A stretch of 49,522 bases of DNA from Robiginitalea sediminis. Lineage in GTDB: Bacteria; Bacteroidota; Bacteroidia; Flavobacteriales; Flavobacteriaceae. The notes below the pieces were generated by a model. The model was not told where the DNA came from. It made no database searches and worked only from the letters and a program-made list of their open reading frames with translations. The first letter of the stretch is position 1, and each line of letters begins with the position of its first letter. Below, piece by piece: positions 8,978-16,222 of this stretch. The translations under genes were made by a program, and so were the position numbers. The DNA lies in NCBI RefSeq assembly GCF_002198115.1, contig NZ_NGNR01000003.1, positions 193,945 to 243,466 on the forward strand. The letters are read 5' to 3'.

Positions 8978-10369
8978 TCAGGGTGTGTGGACCGGCCTAC
9001 CTGGGGGTGGATAATTCTGAGATGCATCATCCAGGACTAAAACCCAGTCAGAGCCCGTTGCTGGAGGCATAAATACCATGTTCTCTTCACGCTTAAGTTC
9101 TTCAACTGGACATGCAGATCCTGATCTTGGATCGTACCACCAAAGGCGCAAAACGTCTCCCTTTAAGGCTCGTAAATTCAATGTTACTTTCTCCCCTTGC
9201 GGCAGATATACCATAGCATAACGTCCCCTTGAATCCCTTGTTGCCACAGGACTCATGACAGTTTCAGTTTTTTCCTCCATCAGCATTTCAGGGTCTGGTA
9301 TACGCGAAAGAAAGGGTCTGGAAAGCATTAAGTCCTTCAGATGTTTTACCTGTGTAGCCATGGGTAGGTCCAGGGAAGCCTGCCATGGTCCCAAGGGTCC
9401 ATTAATGGGTTCGCGGCCTGGTTGGTACATCTGCCAGACGGCATGGCAGCCATAGGTTTGACCGAAGGCTCCGGCAAAAACATTTTGAAACATAATCCTC
9501 CTGATTTCAGATGTGGTGCTATATCCCAGCTCGGACGCATTAAAACACAATGGGTGGGCTTCGTATAGGGGCTCCCCATCCAGAACAGGCTTCACCGGTT
9601 TCAGTTCATAGTCGTGACGGATTTTTAGATAGGAGGGTTCTGAATTGCAATGACCGGTTTGGTGCATGTTAAAGTCGAGCCATTCTTCATTGTGAAACCA
9701 GGTGGAAGAGCCTCCACCATTCTTAGGCTGAGGGTGAAACGACATCAATGCCTTACCGTTGTCTCCAGTTCCTTGCACAATGCCCTCGGCCAACGCATTC
9801 CATATCGAGACATCCCCGGAACCTGCTCTGGGATTTCGATCTCCCCCAATAATCCATATCAAGTTCGTTACCCCTGCGTATCTTTTGCCCAGCCATTGTC
9901 CATAAGCCAATGCATTTTCTTCATGGAAAACCTCTGGTCCAACCCCCCAGGATTCTGTAAACACTTTGTCCCCCCATGTGGGGAGCAGGGCAATATACAT
10001 GCCGCGTATTTGGGCTTTTTCCAAAAGGTAGTCAATCAGGGAAAAGTAGTCCGGATTAGGTTGGGAGGGGTCATCAGCTAGAAGTGGGAGATGGCCCTCC
10101 CGATTTGGGGTATGTAGCCCGTCCAATTCGGCAAGCGCAACGGTCTGAATAACATTGAATCCCTGGGTATGGCGTTTTTCGAGGTAATAATCAATCTCTT
10201 CCCTGCTACACCTATGGGTCAACTCCCAGGCTGTATCTGCCATCCAGAAAAATGGCGTCCCGTCCTGTTGCACGAGAAACCGTTTGTTTTTACTAACCTT
10301 GAGCGGAGGGGTCTGACAGTGGACGAACCCGTACAAAAGGAGGGCTATCAGTAGAAGCGGACGATACAT
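8978..10369 (-). CDS. Glycoside hydrolase, DUF4038 / GH140-like with collagen-binding-like C-terminus
   Basis: 463 residues from the ATG at 10369, which places a signal peptide (MYRPLLLIALLLYGFVHC) at the N-terminus; the Cys18 context could also be a lipobox. An in-frame ATG at 10429 adds 20 unlikely residues. Residues about 25-350 match the DUF4038 TIM-barrel (GTPFFWMADTAWEL; RGMYIALLPTWGD). The acidic pair I-G-G-D at 177 and D-G-E-P at 266 fit the catalytic Asp and Glu of GH140 apiosidases. The last 90 residues resemble the small beta domain PF12904 often fused to DUF4038. Family members release apiose or related sugars from plant or algal pectins. The gene is visibly AT-richer than its neighbours, suggesting transfer. 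It is convergent with the dipeptidase gene, 8 bp apart. Confidence 0.85.
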   Translation of the reverse strand: MYRPLLLIALLLYGFVHCQTPPLKVSKNKRFLVQQDGTPFFWMADTAWELTHRCSREEIDYYLEKRHTQGFNVIQTVALAELDGLHTPNREGHLPLLADDPSQPNPDYFSLIDYLLEKAQIRGMYIALLPTWGDKVFTESWGVGPEVFHEENALAYGQWLGKRYAGVTNLIWIIGGDRNPRAGSGDVSIWNALAEGIVQGTGDNGKALMSFHPQPKNGGGSSTWFHNEEWLDFNMHQTGHCNSEPSYLKIRHDYELKPVKPVLDGEPLYEAHPLCFNASELGYSTTSEIRRIMFQNVFAGAFGQTYGCHAVWQMYQPGREPINGPLGPWQASLDLPMATQVKHLKDLMLSRPFLSRIPDPEMLMEEKTETVMSPVATRDSRGRYAMVYLPQGEKVTLNLRALKGDVLRLWWYDPRSGSACPVEELKREENMVFMPPATGSDWVLVLDDASQNYPPPGRPVHTP

Positions 10370-10513
10370 GAGAGGTAGGTTTGACATAAGGAAATTACCA
10401 TTTTTTGCCCAGACCTGGACATGATACACCTATCCTGTCGCCCATCGCAGATCCCGTTTATAAGGGTTTCAAAAGCACATAGTGAGCTACCTTTCTTACC
10501 TTTAGCATATTGA

Positions 10514-11209
10514 ATGTCTGTTTTGCCTACCCTCGCCGACCACATCATTGCCTTTAACCGCCACCTGGAGTTTACAGGGCGTTTGCCCAAGGGGGTCGGG
10601 GTATTGAACCCCTTTCAGGACAACCCGGAAATCCTCCCGATCTCGGAGGCCTTTTACCGGAAGTACTATTCGGATACCAGGCCCCGGCGGCTGATTATGG
10701 GGATCAACCCGGGGCGGCTTGGGGCCGGGGCCACGGGCATCCCGTTTACGGATACCAAAAGGCTTACAGAAGTATGCGGCCTGACCGGGCCGGAATTCCA
10801 CACTCACGAGCCGTCTTCCGTCTTTGTCTACAAGCTTATAGAAGCCTACGGTGGGCCGGAGAAATTTTTCGGGAGGTATTACATCAATTCGGTGTCCCCG
10901 CTTGGGTTTGTGAAGCAGGGCAAAAATGGGAAATGGGTGAATTACAACTACTACGACAGCCCGGCCCTGTTTAAAGCCATTACCCCGTTTGCCCATAAAA
11001 AACTACAGGAACAACTGGGCTGGGGCCTGGAGACGGACACCTGCTTTTCCCTGGGGAAAAAGAATGCCAGATACCTGAAGGAACTCAATGAAAAAGGAGG
11101 CTATTTCGACCGGATTGTGCCTTTGGACCACCCCCGGTATATTGTGCAGTACAAATCCAAACAGATTGATGCGTATGTAGACGCCTTCCTGGAGGCGTTG
11201 GGGGAGTAA
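10514..11209 (+). CDS. SMUG2-type uracil-DNA glycosylase family protein
   Basis: 231 residues. The glycosylase active-site segment M-G-I-N-P-G-R-L-G-A-G-A-T-G-I-P-F is at about residues 62-78, close to the SMUG1 motif GMNPGPFGMAQTGVPFG. The second, DNA-clamping motif appears as P-L-D-H-P-R-Y-I-V near 208-216, like the HPSPR of uracil-DNA glycosylases. Bacteroidota members (SMUG2 / DUF4918) are thought to remove damaged or deaminated bases in base-excision repair. A -7-like TACCTTTA is at 10497-10504, just ahead of the start. Monocistronic; closed by a terminator at 11316. Confidence 0.85.
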   Translation: MSVLPTLADHIIAFNRHLEFTGRLPKGVGVLNPFQDNPEILPISEAFYRKYYSDTRPRRLIMGINPGRLGAGATGIPFTDTKRLTEVCGLTGPEFHTHEPSSVFVYKLIEAYGGPEKFFGRYYINSVSPLGFVKQGKNGKWVNYNYYDSPALFKAITPFAHKKLQEQLGWGLETDTCFSLGKKNARYLKELNEKGGYFDRIVPLDHPRYIVQYKSKQIDAYVDAFLEALGE

Positions 11210-11315
11210 GGAAGTTGGCGCGCGGGCGTTCGACTCCCGGAGGCGGAGGCGGAGCCGGAGAGGTTACCTCGCTGTGCTCGGTGTTCTCTGAGTCGTCAGT
11301 CCTGCAAATACAAAC

Positions 11316-11346
11316 CCGGCCCTGGCGACGCCAGGCCGGTTTTTTA
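11316..11346 (+). terminator. Terminator downstream of the SMUG2-type gene
   Basis: CCGGCC-(C)-TGGC pairs with GCCA-GGCCGG around the loop GAC, with one bulged C, followed by six T. It is separated from the glycosylase stop by about 100 bp of GC-rich sequence with no gene that I can support. Confidence 0.8.
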
Positions 11347-11392
11347 TTTCCTAACTGCTCACTCGAGCAAGCTCAGCTCGCTTTTTGGAAAT

Positions 11393-11420
11393 AAAAAACC
11401 CCGCCGGATTCCCGGCGGGG
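11393..11420 (-). terminator. Terminator of tmRNA
   Basis: On the minus strand CCCCGCCGG pairs with CCGGCGGGG around a GAAT loop and is followed by six T. It begins 15 bases beyond the mature tmRNA 3' end. Confidence 0.92.
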
Positions 11421-11434
11421 TTTGTGCTTGATCG

Positions 11435-11831
11435 TGGAGCCGGGGAGAATCGAACTCCCGTCCAAACAAGCAATACCTATGCTTTCTACATGCTTAGTTT
11501 TTGTTTGGTTGTCGGCGTGTAACTGACCAAAAACCGCCTATTACACGCTTAGCTTCTTTAGTTTGATGCCGCTATTGAAGCCATAGCGGCACGATGTTGA
11601 CTTTTATGGTGCCCCCGGAAGGGTCGCCGTCAACAAGGGCTACCCGGGGACATTTAGCTTTCCCGCCTTGCGGGACTAGGCCATGACTTACTGTAATTCG
11701 GTCAATTAGGCAGCTAAAGCGTAGTTAGACTCGCCATTTAAAAGGGTTGAGTCATGAGATTAACGAGCTGTATCCCAGCGCTCGGCATGCTTACATAGCC
11801 ATTGGTCTCGCTGTCAAAACCAGTCGGCCCC
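11435..11831 (-). ncRNA. ssrA: Transfer-messenger RNA (tmRNA)
   Basis: One-piece tmRNA of about 397 nt that frees stalled ribosomes and tags their products for proteolysis. The 5' end GGGGCCGAC pairs over 7 bp (one G-U) with the 3' end CGGCTCC plus discriminator A, forming the acceptor stem. The T arm GGACGGGAGTTCGATTCTCC lies next to the 3' end. CCA is not encoded (CGA follows the discriminator). The tag reading frame is at 11735-11706 and encodes GESNYALAA then TAA, like the GENNYALAA tags of other Bacteroidota. Pseudoknot-type stems fill the rest. Ends are inferred from pairing. Confidence 0.96.
11706..11735 (-). other. tmRNA proteolysis-tag reading frame (GESNYALAA)
   Basis: Nine codons from GGC to GCC and a TAA stop. 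The ALAA C-terminus is the degron recognised by ClpXP-type proteases. The resume codon is inferred to be GGC (Gly). Confidence 0.9.
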
Positions 11832-11973
11832 ATAGTTTCAATGAACTTCTGAAAGGAAGGCAAAGGTACGCAAATTCGCGGGTTCTTTCCCCCCACCGGA
11901 AATCCGCCGGAAATCGTTTGCGTACCCCTGCGAATCCACCTATTTTTGCTCAAATTCCATACCAAACCCTCAG

Positions 11974-13179
11974 ATGAAGTTCGGATTGATTCGCGAGCGC
12001 AAAAACCCGCCAGACCACCGAGTGGTGCTGTCCCCGCGGGCCTGCCAAAAAGTCCTGTCTGCTTTCCCCAAGGCTCAAATTACCGCCGAGGCTTCCCCCG
12101 TTCGCGTCTTTAAGGCCGAAGAGTACGAAGCGGTGGGCATCCCGGTTGCGGATTCCGTCTCAGATTGCGACGTTTTGCTGGGGGTAAAGGAAGTACCCGT
12201 TTCCGCCCTGCTGCCCGGGAAGAAGTATTTCTTCTTTTCCCATACTATCAAGAAGCAGCCCTATAACCGCGAATTGCTCCGGGCCATCCTGCAAAAGGAC
12301 ATCGAACTTTACGACCACGAGGTGCTGACCAACCCCAAGGGGGTACGCCTGGTGGCCTTTGGCCGGTATGCCGGTATCGTAGGTGCATATAACGGCATCC
12401 GGGCCTATGGGTTGAAATATGATGCCTTCCAATTACCCAAGGCGGAAACCCTTCCGGACCAGCAAGCCCTGATCCGTGAACTAAGCCAACTCAAACTCCC
12501 ACCCATTAAAGTGGTGCTCACCGGCAGGGGCCGGGTAGGGAGCGGGGCCCGCGAAATGCTGGACGGCATGGGTATGCGGCATGTAACCGTGGCGGAGTTC
12601 CTGGAGAAGACATTCCAAGAACCCGTGTATTGCCAGATAGACGCCTCCTTCTACAATAAGCGGAAGGATGGGGTACGCGGAAACAAGGAAGATTTTATTG
12701 CCCACCCCGAGCAGTACCGCTCCAACTTTTTCCGGTTTGCACGGGTGGCCGATGTGTTTATCGCCGGGCATTTTTACGGGCAGGGGGCCCCATACCTCTT
12801 CACCCGCGAAGACGCCCGCCACCCGGAGTTCAGGATACGGGTGGTTGCCGATATCTCTTGCGATATCGACGGGCCTGTGGCCAGTACCCTGCGCGCCTCC
12901 ACCATTGCAGACCCCGTCTATGGGTACGACCCGGTATCCGAGTCTGAAACCGATTTCCGAAACCCGGATGCTATTGCCGTAATGGCTGTTGATAATCTGC
13001 CTGCCGAACTTCCTCGGGATGCCAGCGAGGGCTTCGGGTCTGCCTTTGTCAAGCATGTGATCCCGGCGTTTTTCAATGGGGATGCAGACGGGGTCCTGGA
13101 ACGCGCCCGCATGACCCGGGGAGGCAAACTGACACCCCGCTACGCCTACCTTCAGGATTACGTGGACGGAAAGGAATAG
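11974..13179 (+). CDS. Saccharopine dehydrogenase / alanine dehydrogenase-like NAD(P)-dependent oxidoreductase
   Basis: 401 residues. The N-terminal half (MKFGLIRERKNPPDHRVVLSP; FFFSHTIKKQPYNRELL; ELYDHE) matches the AlaDH/PNT N-terminal fold used by lysine-forming saccharopine dehydrogenases. A Rossmann motif T-G-R-G-R-V-G-S-G-A lies at about residue 182. The region from about 285 (VVADISCDIDGPVASTLRAST) matches the substrate-side part of that family. Saccharopine dehydrogenase links lysine, 2-oxoglutarate and glutamate; the true substrate in Flavobacteriaceae is not established. Single gene, divergent from tmRNA, with about 140 bp between. Family call is good, substrate uncertain. Confidence 0.8.
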   Translation: MKFGLIRERKNPPDHRVVLSPRACQKVLSAFPKAQITAEASPVRVFKAEEYEAVGIPVADSVSDCDVLLGVKEVPVSALLPGKKYFFFSHTIKKQPYNRELLRAILQKDIELYDHEVLTNPKGVRLVAFGRYAGIVGAYNGIRAYGLKYDAFQLPKAETLPDQQALIRELSQLKLPPIKVVLTGRGRVGSGAREMLDGMGMRHVTVAEFLEKTFQEPVYCQIDASFYNKRKDGVRGNKEDFIAHPEQYRSNFFRFARVADVFIAGHFYGQGAPYLFTREDARHPEFRIRVVADISCDIDGPVASTLRASTIADPVYGYDPVSESETDFRNPDAIAVMAVDNLPAELPRDASEGFGSAFVKHVIPAFFNGDADGVLERARMTRGGKLTPRYAYLQDYVDGKE

Positions 13180-13251
13180 ACCCGGGTTACCTGGGGGTGT
13201 TTCGCGTGCCCAGGGAGAACAGGCGCTGCTCTCCATTTAAAGTATAGGGTT

Positions 13252-13542
13252 TTAGTCTCCCAAAAGACGTTCCAGGGCATTGATATGGTTTTTGAAGGCT
13301 TTTTTTCCGCTCTCAGTGGCGGTATACCGCGTATTGGGTTTGCGGTTTAAAAAGCGCTTTTCCACAGCAATGTAGGCTTCCTTTTCGAGAGCCTTCAGGT
13401 GGCTGGCCAGGTTGCCGTCTGTCACTTCCAACAGGTCCCGCAACCCGGTGAAATCCATATGGTCATTCACCATAAGCACAGACATAATGCCCAGGCGGAT
13501 ACGGTGGTCAAAGCTTTTGTTTATGCCGTCTATGAGTCCCAA
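13252..13542 (-). CDS. Winged helix-turn-helix transcriptional regulator (HTH_34 type)
   Basis: 96 residues covering one winged-helix domain: RIRLGIMSVLM, then MDFTGLRDLLEVTDGNLASHLKALE as the helix-turn-helix with recognition helix, then a wing (FLNRKPNTRYTATESGKKAF). This is the MarR/PadR-like class of small regulators that binds DNA as a dimer. Its start is 9 bp downstream of the stop of the membrane-protein gene, so the two form an operon; such pairs are common in Bacteroidota and may autoregulate. No ligand site is evident. Confidence 0.85.
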   Translation of the reverse strand: MGLIDGINKSFDHRIRLGIMSVLMVNDHMDFTGLRDLLEVTDGNLASHLKALEKEAYIAVEKRFLNRKPNTRYTATESGKKAFKNHINALERLLGD

Positions 13543-13551
13543 GGGCGGTTG

Positions 13552-14184
13552 CTATTTATCGTATTTGAAATACATCATACCCCCGTAGAGGATGTGGAAG
13601 GCCCCGAAACCTATGGCCCACAACAACAGCCCGTAACCGGCAAACTGGGTGGCGATCAGGCCCAGGGCAATCTGGGCAAGGCCCAGGCTGCGGATATCGC
13701 CCAGGGTGTATTTGCTCGCATTCAGACAGCTAAGCCCATAAAAGATCAGGGTAGCCGGCACAATGAGCGCGATATACCCGTATTGCAGCAGGGCCAGGCA
13801 AAAGAGGCCTCCCGTGGCCAGGGGGATCAGGAAATTGCCCACCAGGCGCCTGCTGGAGTCGGTCCAAAGCTTTTCCCCGTTTTTCCGGGCTTTGCGATAG
13901 GACAGCCAGATGGCCGTAGTTACTGCCAGCAGGAGAACCACCAGGGCAATCGCCAACAGGCGGACGACCATGGTATCGTCTGTAATCCCGGGGTTTTCGG
14001 ATGCCGAGTCGAACCCCTGGCTCTGGTTAAAGGCAGTAATCTGGAAATGGGCCACTGCCGCCCCCGCAAGGGCATATAGGCCGGCCAGTACCCCGGCAAG
14101 GCCGCTGAGTGACAGGAAGCGGGAGGAACGGGCCATCATGGCCCGGATTTCACTCAGGTCTTCCTGGTATTTATCGTTATCCAT
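13552..14184 (-). CDS. Multi-pass membrane protein paired with the HTH_34 regulator
   Basis: 210 residues from the ATG at 14184 (M-D-N-D-K-Y-Q-E-D-L); a longer reading from 14235 would add a poor 17-residue extension. About six hydrophobic segments are visible (LAGVLAGLYALAGAAVAHF; VVRLLAIALVVLLLAVTTA; LIPLATGGLFCLALLQYGYIA and others). The cytoplasmic N-terminus has an acidic helix (DLSEIRAMMARSSRF). No enzymatic motif. Probably co-transcribed with and regulated by the downstream regulator; function unknown. Confidence 0.8.
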   Translation of the reverse strand: MDNDKYQEDLSEIRAMMARSSRFLSLSGLAGVLAGLYALAGAAVAHFQITAFNQSQGFDSASENPGITDDTMVVRLLAIALVVLLLAVTTAIWLSYRKARKNGEKLWTDSSRRLVGNFLIPLATGGLFCLALLQYGYIALIVPATLIFYGLSCLNASKYTLGDIRSLGLAQIALGLIATQFAGYGLLLWAIGFGAFHILYGGMMYFKYDK

Positions 14185-14250
14185 AATAAAAGAACTTTGA
14201 ATTACAAAGTAAATAAGTTTGCGCCAGAACTCCAAGCCCCGGCGTTGATT

Positions 14251-15363
14251 TTATTCCGGGAGGATTTCCCAGCTGGCCTCGGGGTGCACGCCAGGAGCCG
14301 TATAGGCCCCGAGGGCCCGGAGTCTAAGGGCTACCCGCTCTTTCTTCTCCAGGGTTTTGATATTGAGGGTGTAGGTGCCCCCCGCCGGGATTTCAAAAAC
14401 CGGGGAGCTGCTGTAAAAGGTATATTCCATCACATTCTCGAAGAGGAGGGGGCTGCTGCTGGTATTTTGCAGTTCTATCCGCAGGATCTGTGTTTTGGGG
14501 ATGTAGGCGCTGCTCTTAACCTGTACGCTGGCCTGGAGGAGGGGGATGAGGAATTCCGGCTTCCCTACCCACAAACCATTATATACGGCTACCGTCCGAC
14601 CTTGAAAGAGCGCTTCCCTCAAGCCCTCCACCGTCCGCTCCCGGGAAAAGACCAGGGTAACCGGGCGGTGTTTCCCGGTTTCGATGTAGTCCCAGGCAAT
14701 GAGCCCGTGGATATCGCTGGTCCCCATAATGGTCAGGTTCTGTTCCAGGGCAATCGCCAGGGCTTCCTCCGAATAGTCCGTGGTGTTGATCACTTCTATG
14801 CCATGGAGTTCCCCTGCCGCAATCCGCGCTTTCTGGAAATCGCTTAGGACGGGGTTCCCCTGGGGCTGTTGGGCATACCAGGCCGGGTGGTTCCAGAACA
14901 CAAAGGCACCTTGTTTACGCGCTTCTGCAAAGGGTACTTCCGGGTCCTTAGCCAGGAGGGGGTTGGCATCCGATATAAAAATGGCATTGCTGTGGCCCAT
15001 AGGGGCCTGACGCGTAATTTCGGATCCGTGGACGAGGAGCAGGTCATGGTCTTCGGCCTCCTGCAGGGCAATCTGGTAGGACCGGTTGCGGTCCGGGTGG
15101 GGAATATCCTCACTATGCGGCTGGTATTCCAGGTGTTCGGTAAGGGAGATGACATCCACCCCTTCTCGCAGGGCTTCCATAACCCGGATGTCCGGCCAGA
15201 CACTACCGTCGGAAAAAACGGTGTGCTGGTGCAGATCCGTGACCAGGGTCGTATAGCCAGGTATGTCAGGGAAAGCAAAGGGTTCCGATGCGTGGTGGGT
15301 GTGCTCCTGGGCCGCAACTGGCAAGAAGACAAAGGCTGTGAGTATCGAGAACAGGCGTTTCAT
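14251..15363 (-). CDS. Secreted PHP-domain metal-dependent phosphoesterase
   Basis: 370 residues with a signal peptide (MKRLFSILTAFVFLPVAAQ). PHP metal motifs are in order: D-L-H-Q-H at 43-47, S-L-T-E-H near 74, H-G-S-E-I near 112, W-N-H-P near 154, and G-T-S-D-I-H-G near 214. The last 100 residues are beta-rich (ILRIELQNTSSSPLLFENV), like the C-terminal domain often fused to secreted Bacteroidota PHP enzymes. PHP domains hydrolyse phosphomonoesters or nucleotides with two or three metal ions. The substrate is unknown. Genes downstream on the same strand lie 66 bp away, so co-transcription is possible. Confidence 0.85.
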   Translation of the reverse strand: MKRLFSILTAFVFLPVAAQEHTHHASEPFAFPDIPGYTTLVTDLHQHTVFSDGSVWPDIRVMEALREGVDVISLTEHLEYQPHSEDIPHPDRNRSYQIALQEAEDHDLLLVHGSEITRQAPMGHSNAIFISDANPLLAKDPEVPFAEARKQGAFVFWNHPAWYAQQPQGNPVLSDFQKARIAAGELHGIEVINTTDYSEEALAIALEQNLTIMGTSDIHGLIAWDYIETGKHRPVTLVFSRERTVEGLREALFQGRTVAVYNGLWVGKPEFLIPLLQASVQVKSSAYIPKTQILRIELQNTSSSPLLFENVMEYTFYSSSPVFEIPAGGTYTLNIKTLEKKERVALRLRALGAYTAPGVHPEASWEILPE

Positions 15364-15494
15364 AACAGGTTGGTTTGCCTATAAATGTAGTGCGGTCCTG
15401 CCTGCCCGCCAAACGCAATACTTTAAGAAATGGCTATCCACGCTGCTTTTTTTGCAAGTCAAAGGCATATTCGTTAATACTTTGTTGATAAAAT

Positions 15495-15509
15495 CGAAAC
15501 AATGTTTCG
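15495..15509. promoter_or_regulatory. Inverted repeat CGAAAC-AAT-GTTTCG
   Basis: A perfect 6-bp inverted repeat with a 3-base spacer in the divergent space between the PHP gene (starts 15363, minus) and the small gene starting 15551 (plus). A TATATTGA resembling a -7 box follows at about 15521. Candidate operator, not proven. Confidence 0.4.
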
Positions 15510-15550
15510 GATTCCTCACTATATTGACAAGCTCGATTAAGACCGTATTT

Positions 15551-15814
15551 GTGACCTTCAATTGGATTCACCCGGGGGCCCCGGACCCCGATTCTGAAAA
15601 GCGCGCCATAGAACTGGAATACCAGTTGCGCCCGCGTATCGTCCGCTTCCTGATGGATCGGCTGGGCCCGGAGTACCTGGGGGATTTTACCGACTTTCAT
15701 TTCGATGTGGATATGATCCGCAGGGAGGTACGCCTCTCCGACAAAACCCCTGCTGCTTATCTCACGGTCCTTGCCTGCGACTTTATGCAGGAAATCGGAA
15801 TGAATTGTTGCTAG
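15551..15814 (+). CDS. Small cytoplasmic protein ending in Cys-Cys, unknown function
   Basis: 87 residues if the GTG at 15551 is used. The open frame runs further upstream, but that part is low-quality, antisense to the PHP gene and unlike protein. The body (EKRAIELEYQLRPRIVRFLMDRLGPEYLGDFTDFHFDVDMI) has clear helical pattern and codon usage like the neighbours. It ends M-N-C-C. The stop is 12 bp before the DUF1801 gene, so they probably form an operon. No family recognised; the start is the main uncertainty. Confidence 0.6.
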   Translation: MTFNWIHPGAPDPDSEKRAIELEYQLRPRIVRFLMDRLGPEYLGDFTDFHFDVDMIRREVRLSDKTPAAYLTVLACDFMQEIGMNCC

Positions 15815-15826
15815 GTACCCCGGCCC

Positions 15827-16189
15827 ATGAATCCTGCGGAAGCCTACATACTCAACCAGGAAGAGCCCTTTCGCAGCATCCTGTTGGAACTTCAGGCCTT
15901 CATCGAACACCACCTGCCCCAGGCCGATTTGAAGTATAAATACCGATTACCCTTCTACTACCTGAAAGGGAAGCCCTTTTGCTACCTGAATACCACAAGG
16001 GAGTATGTGGACCTCGGTCTGTGTCATGGCGCCCACCTCACTGTACACCTGGATCAATTGGAAAGCAAAGGACGCAAGCTTATGAAATCCCTACGGTATC
16101 CTACTTTGGAATCCATAGATCACGCCGTACTGAAAGAGGTGCTGCAGGAGGCGGCCAGGCACGCGGGCAAGTCCATTTTCAGAAGGTAA
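15827..16189 (+). CDS. DUF1801 domain protein (YdhG-like)
   Basis: 120 residues. The core A-D-L-K-Y-K-Y-R-L-P-F-Y-Y and the following V-D-L-G-L-C-H-G match the DUF1801 fold (YdhG/YjbR-like, phosphocholine-binding-like proteins), which is small, cytoplasmic and of unknown role. It has the typical length. It follows the 87-residue gene by 12 bp and is convergent with the DUF3857 gene. Confidence 0.8.
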   Translation: MNPAEAYILNQEEPFRSILLELQAFIEHHLPQADLKYKYRLPFYYLKGKPFCYLNTTREYVDLGLCHGAHLTVHLDQLESKGRKLMKSLRYPTLESIDHAVLKEVLQEAARHAGKSIFRR

Positions 16190-16222
16190 AAACAGCTACG
16201 ACCCACGCGAAACACGGGCTGG

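Noticed and set aside
11228-11262. T-arm-like sequence (GTTCGACTCCCGG) beside tmRNA
   Set aside because: The flanks do not pair as a 5-bp T stem and no acceptor or anticodon arm is present.
13211-13234. Hairpin GGAGAACAG/CTGCTCTCC between two convergent genes
   Set aside because: The stem has a mismatch and is not followed by a T run on either strand.
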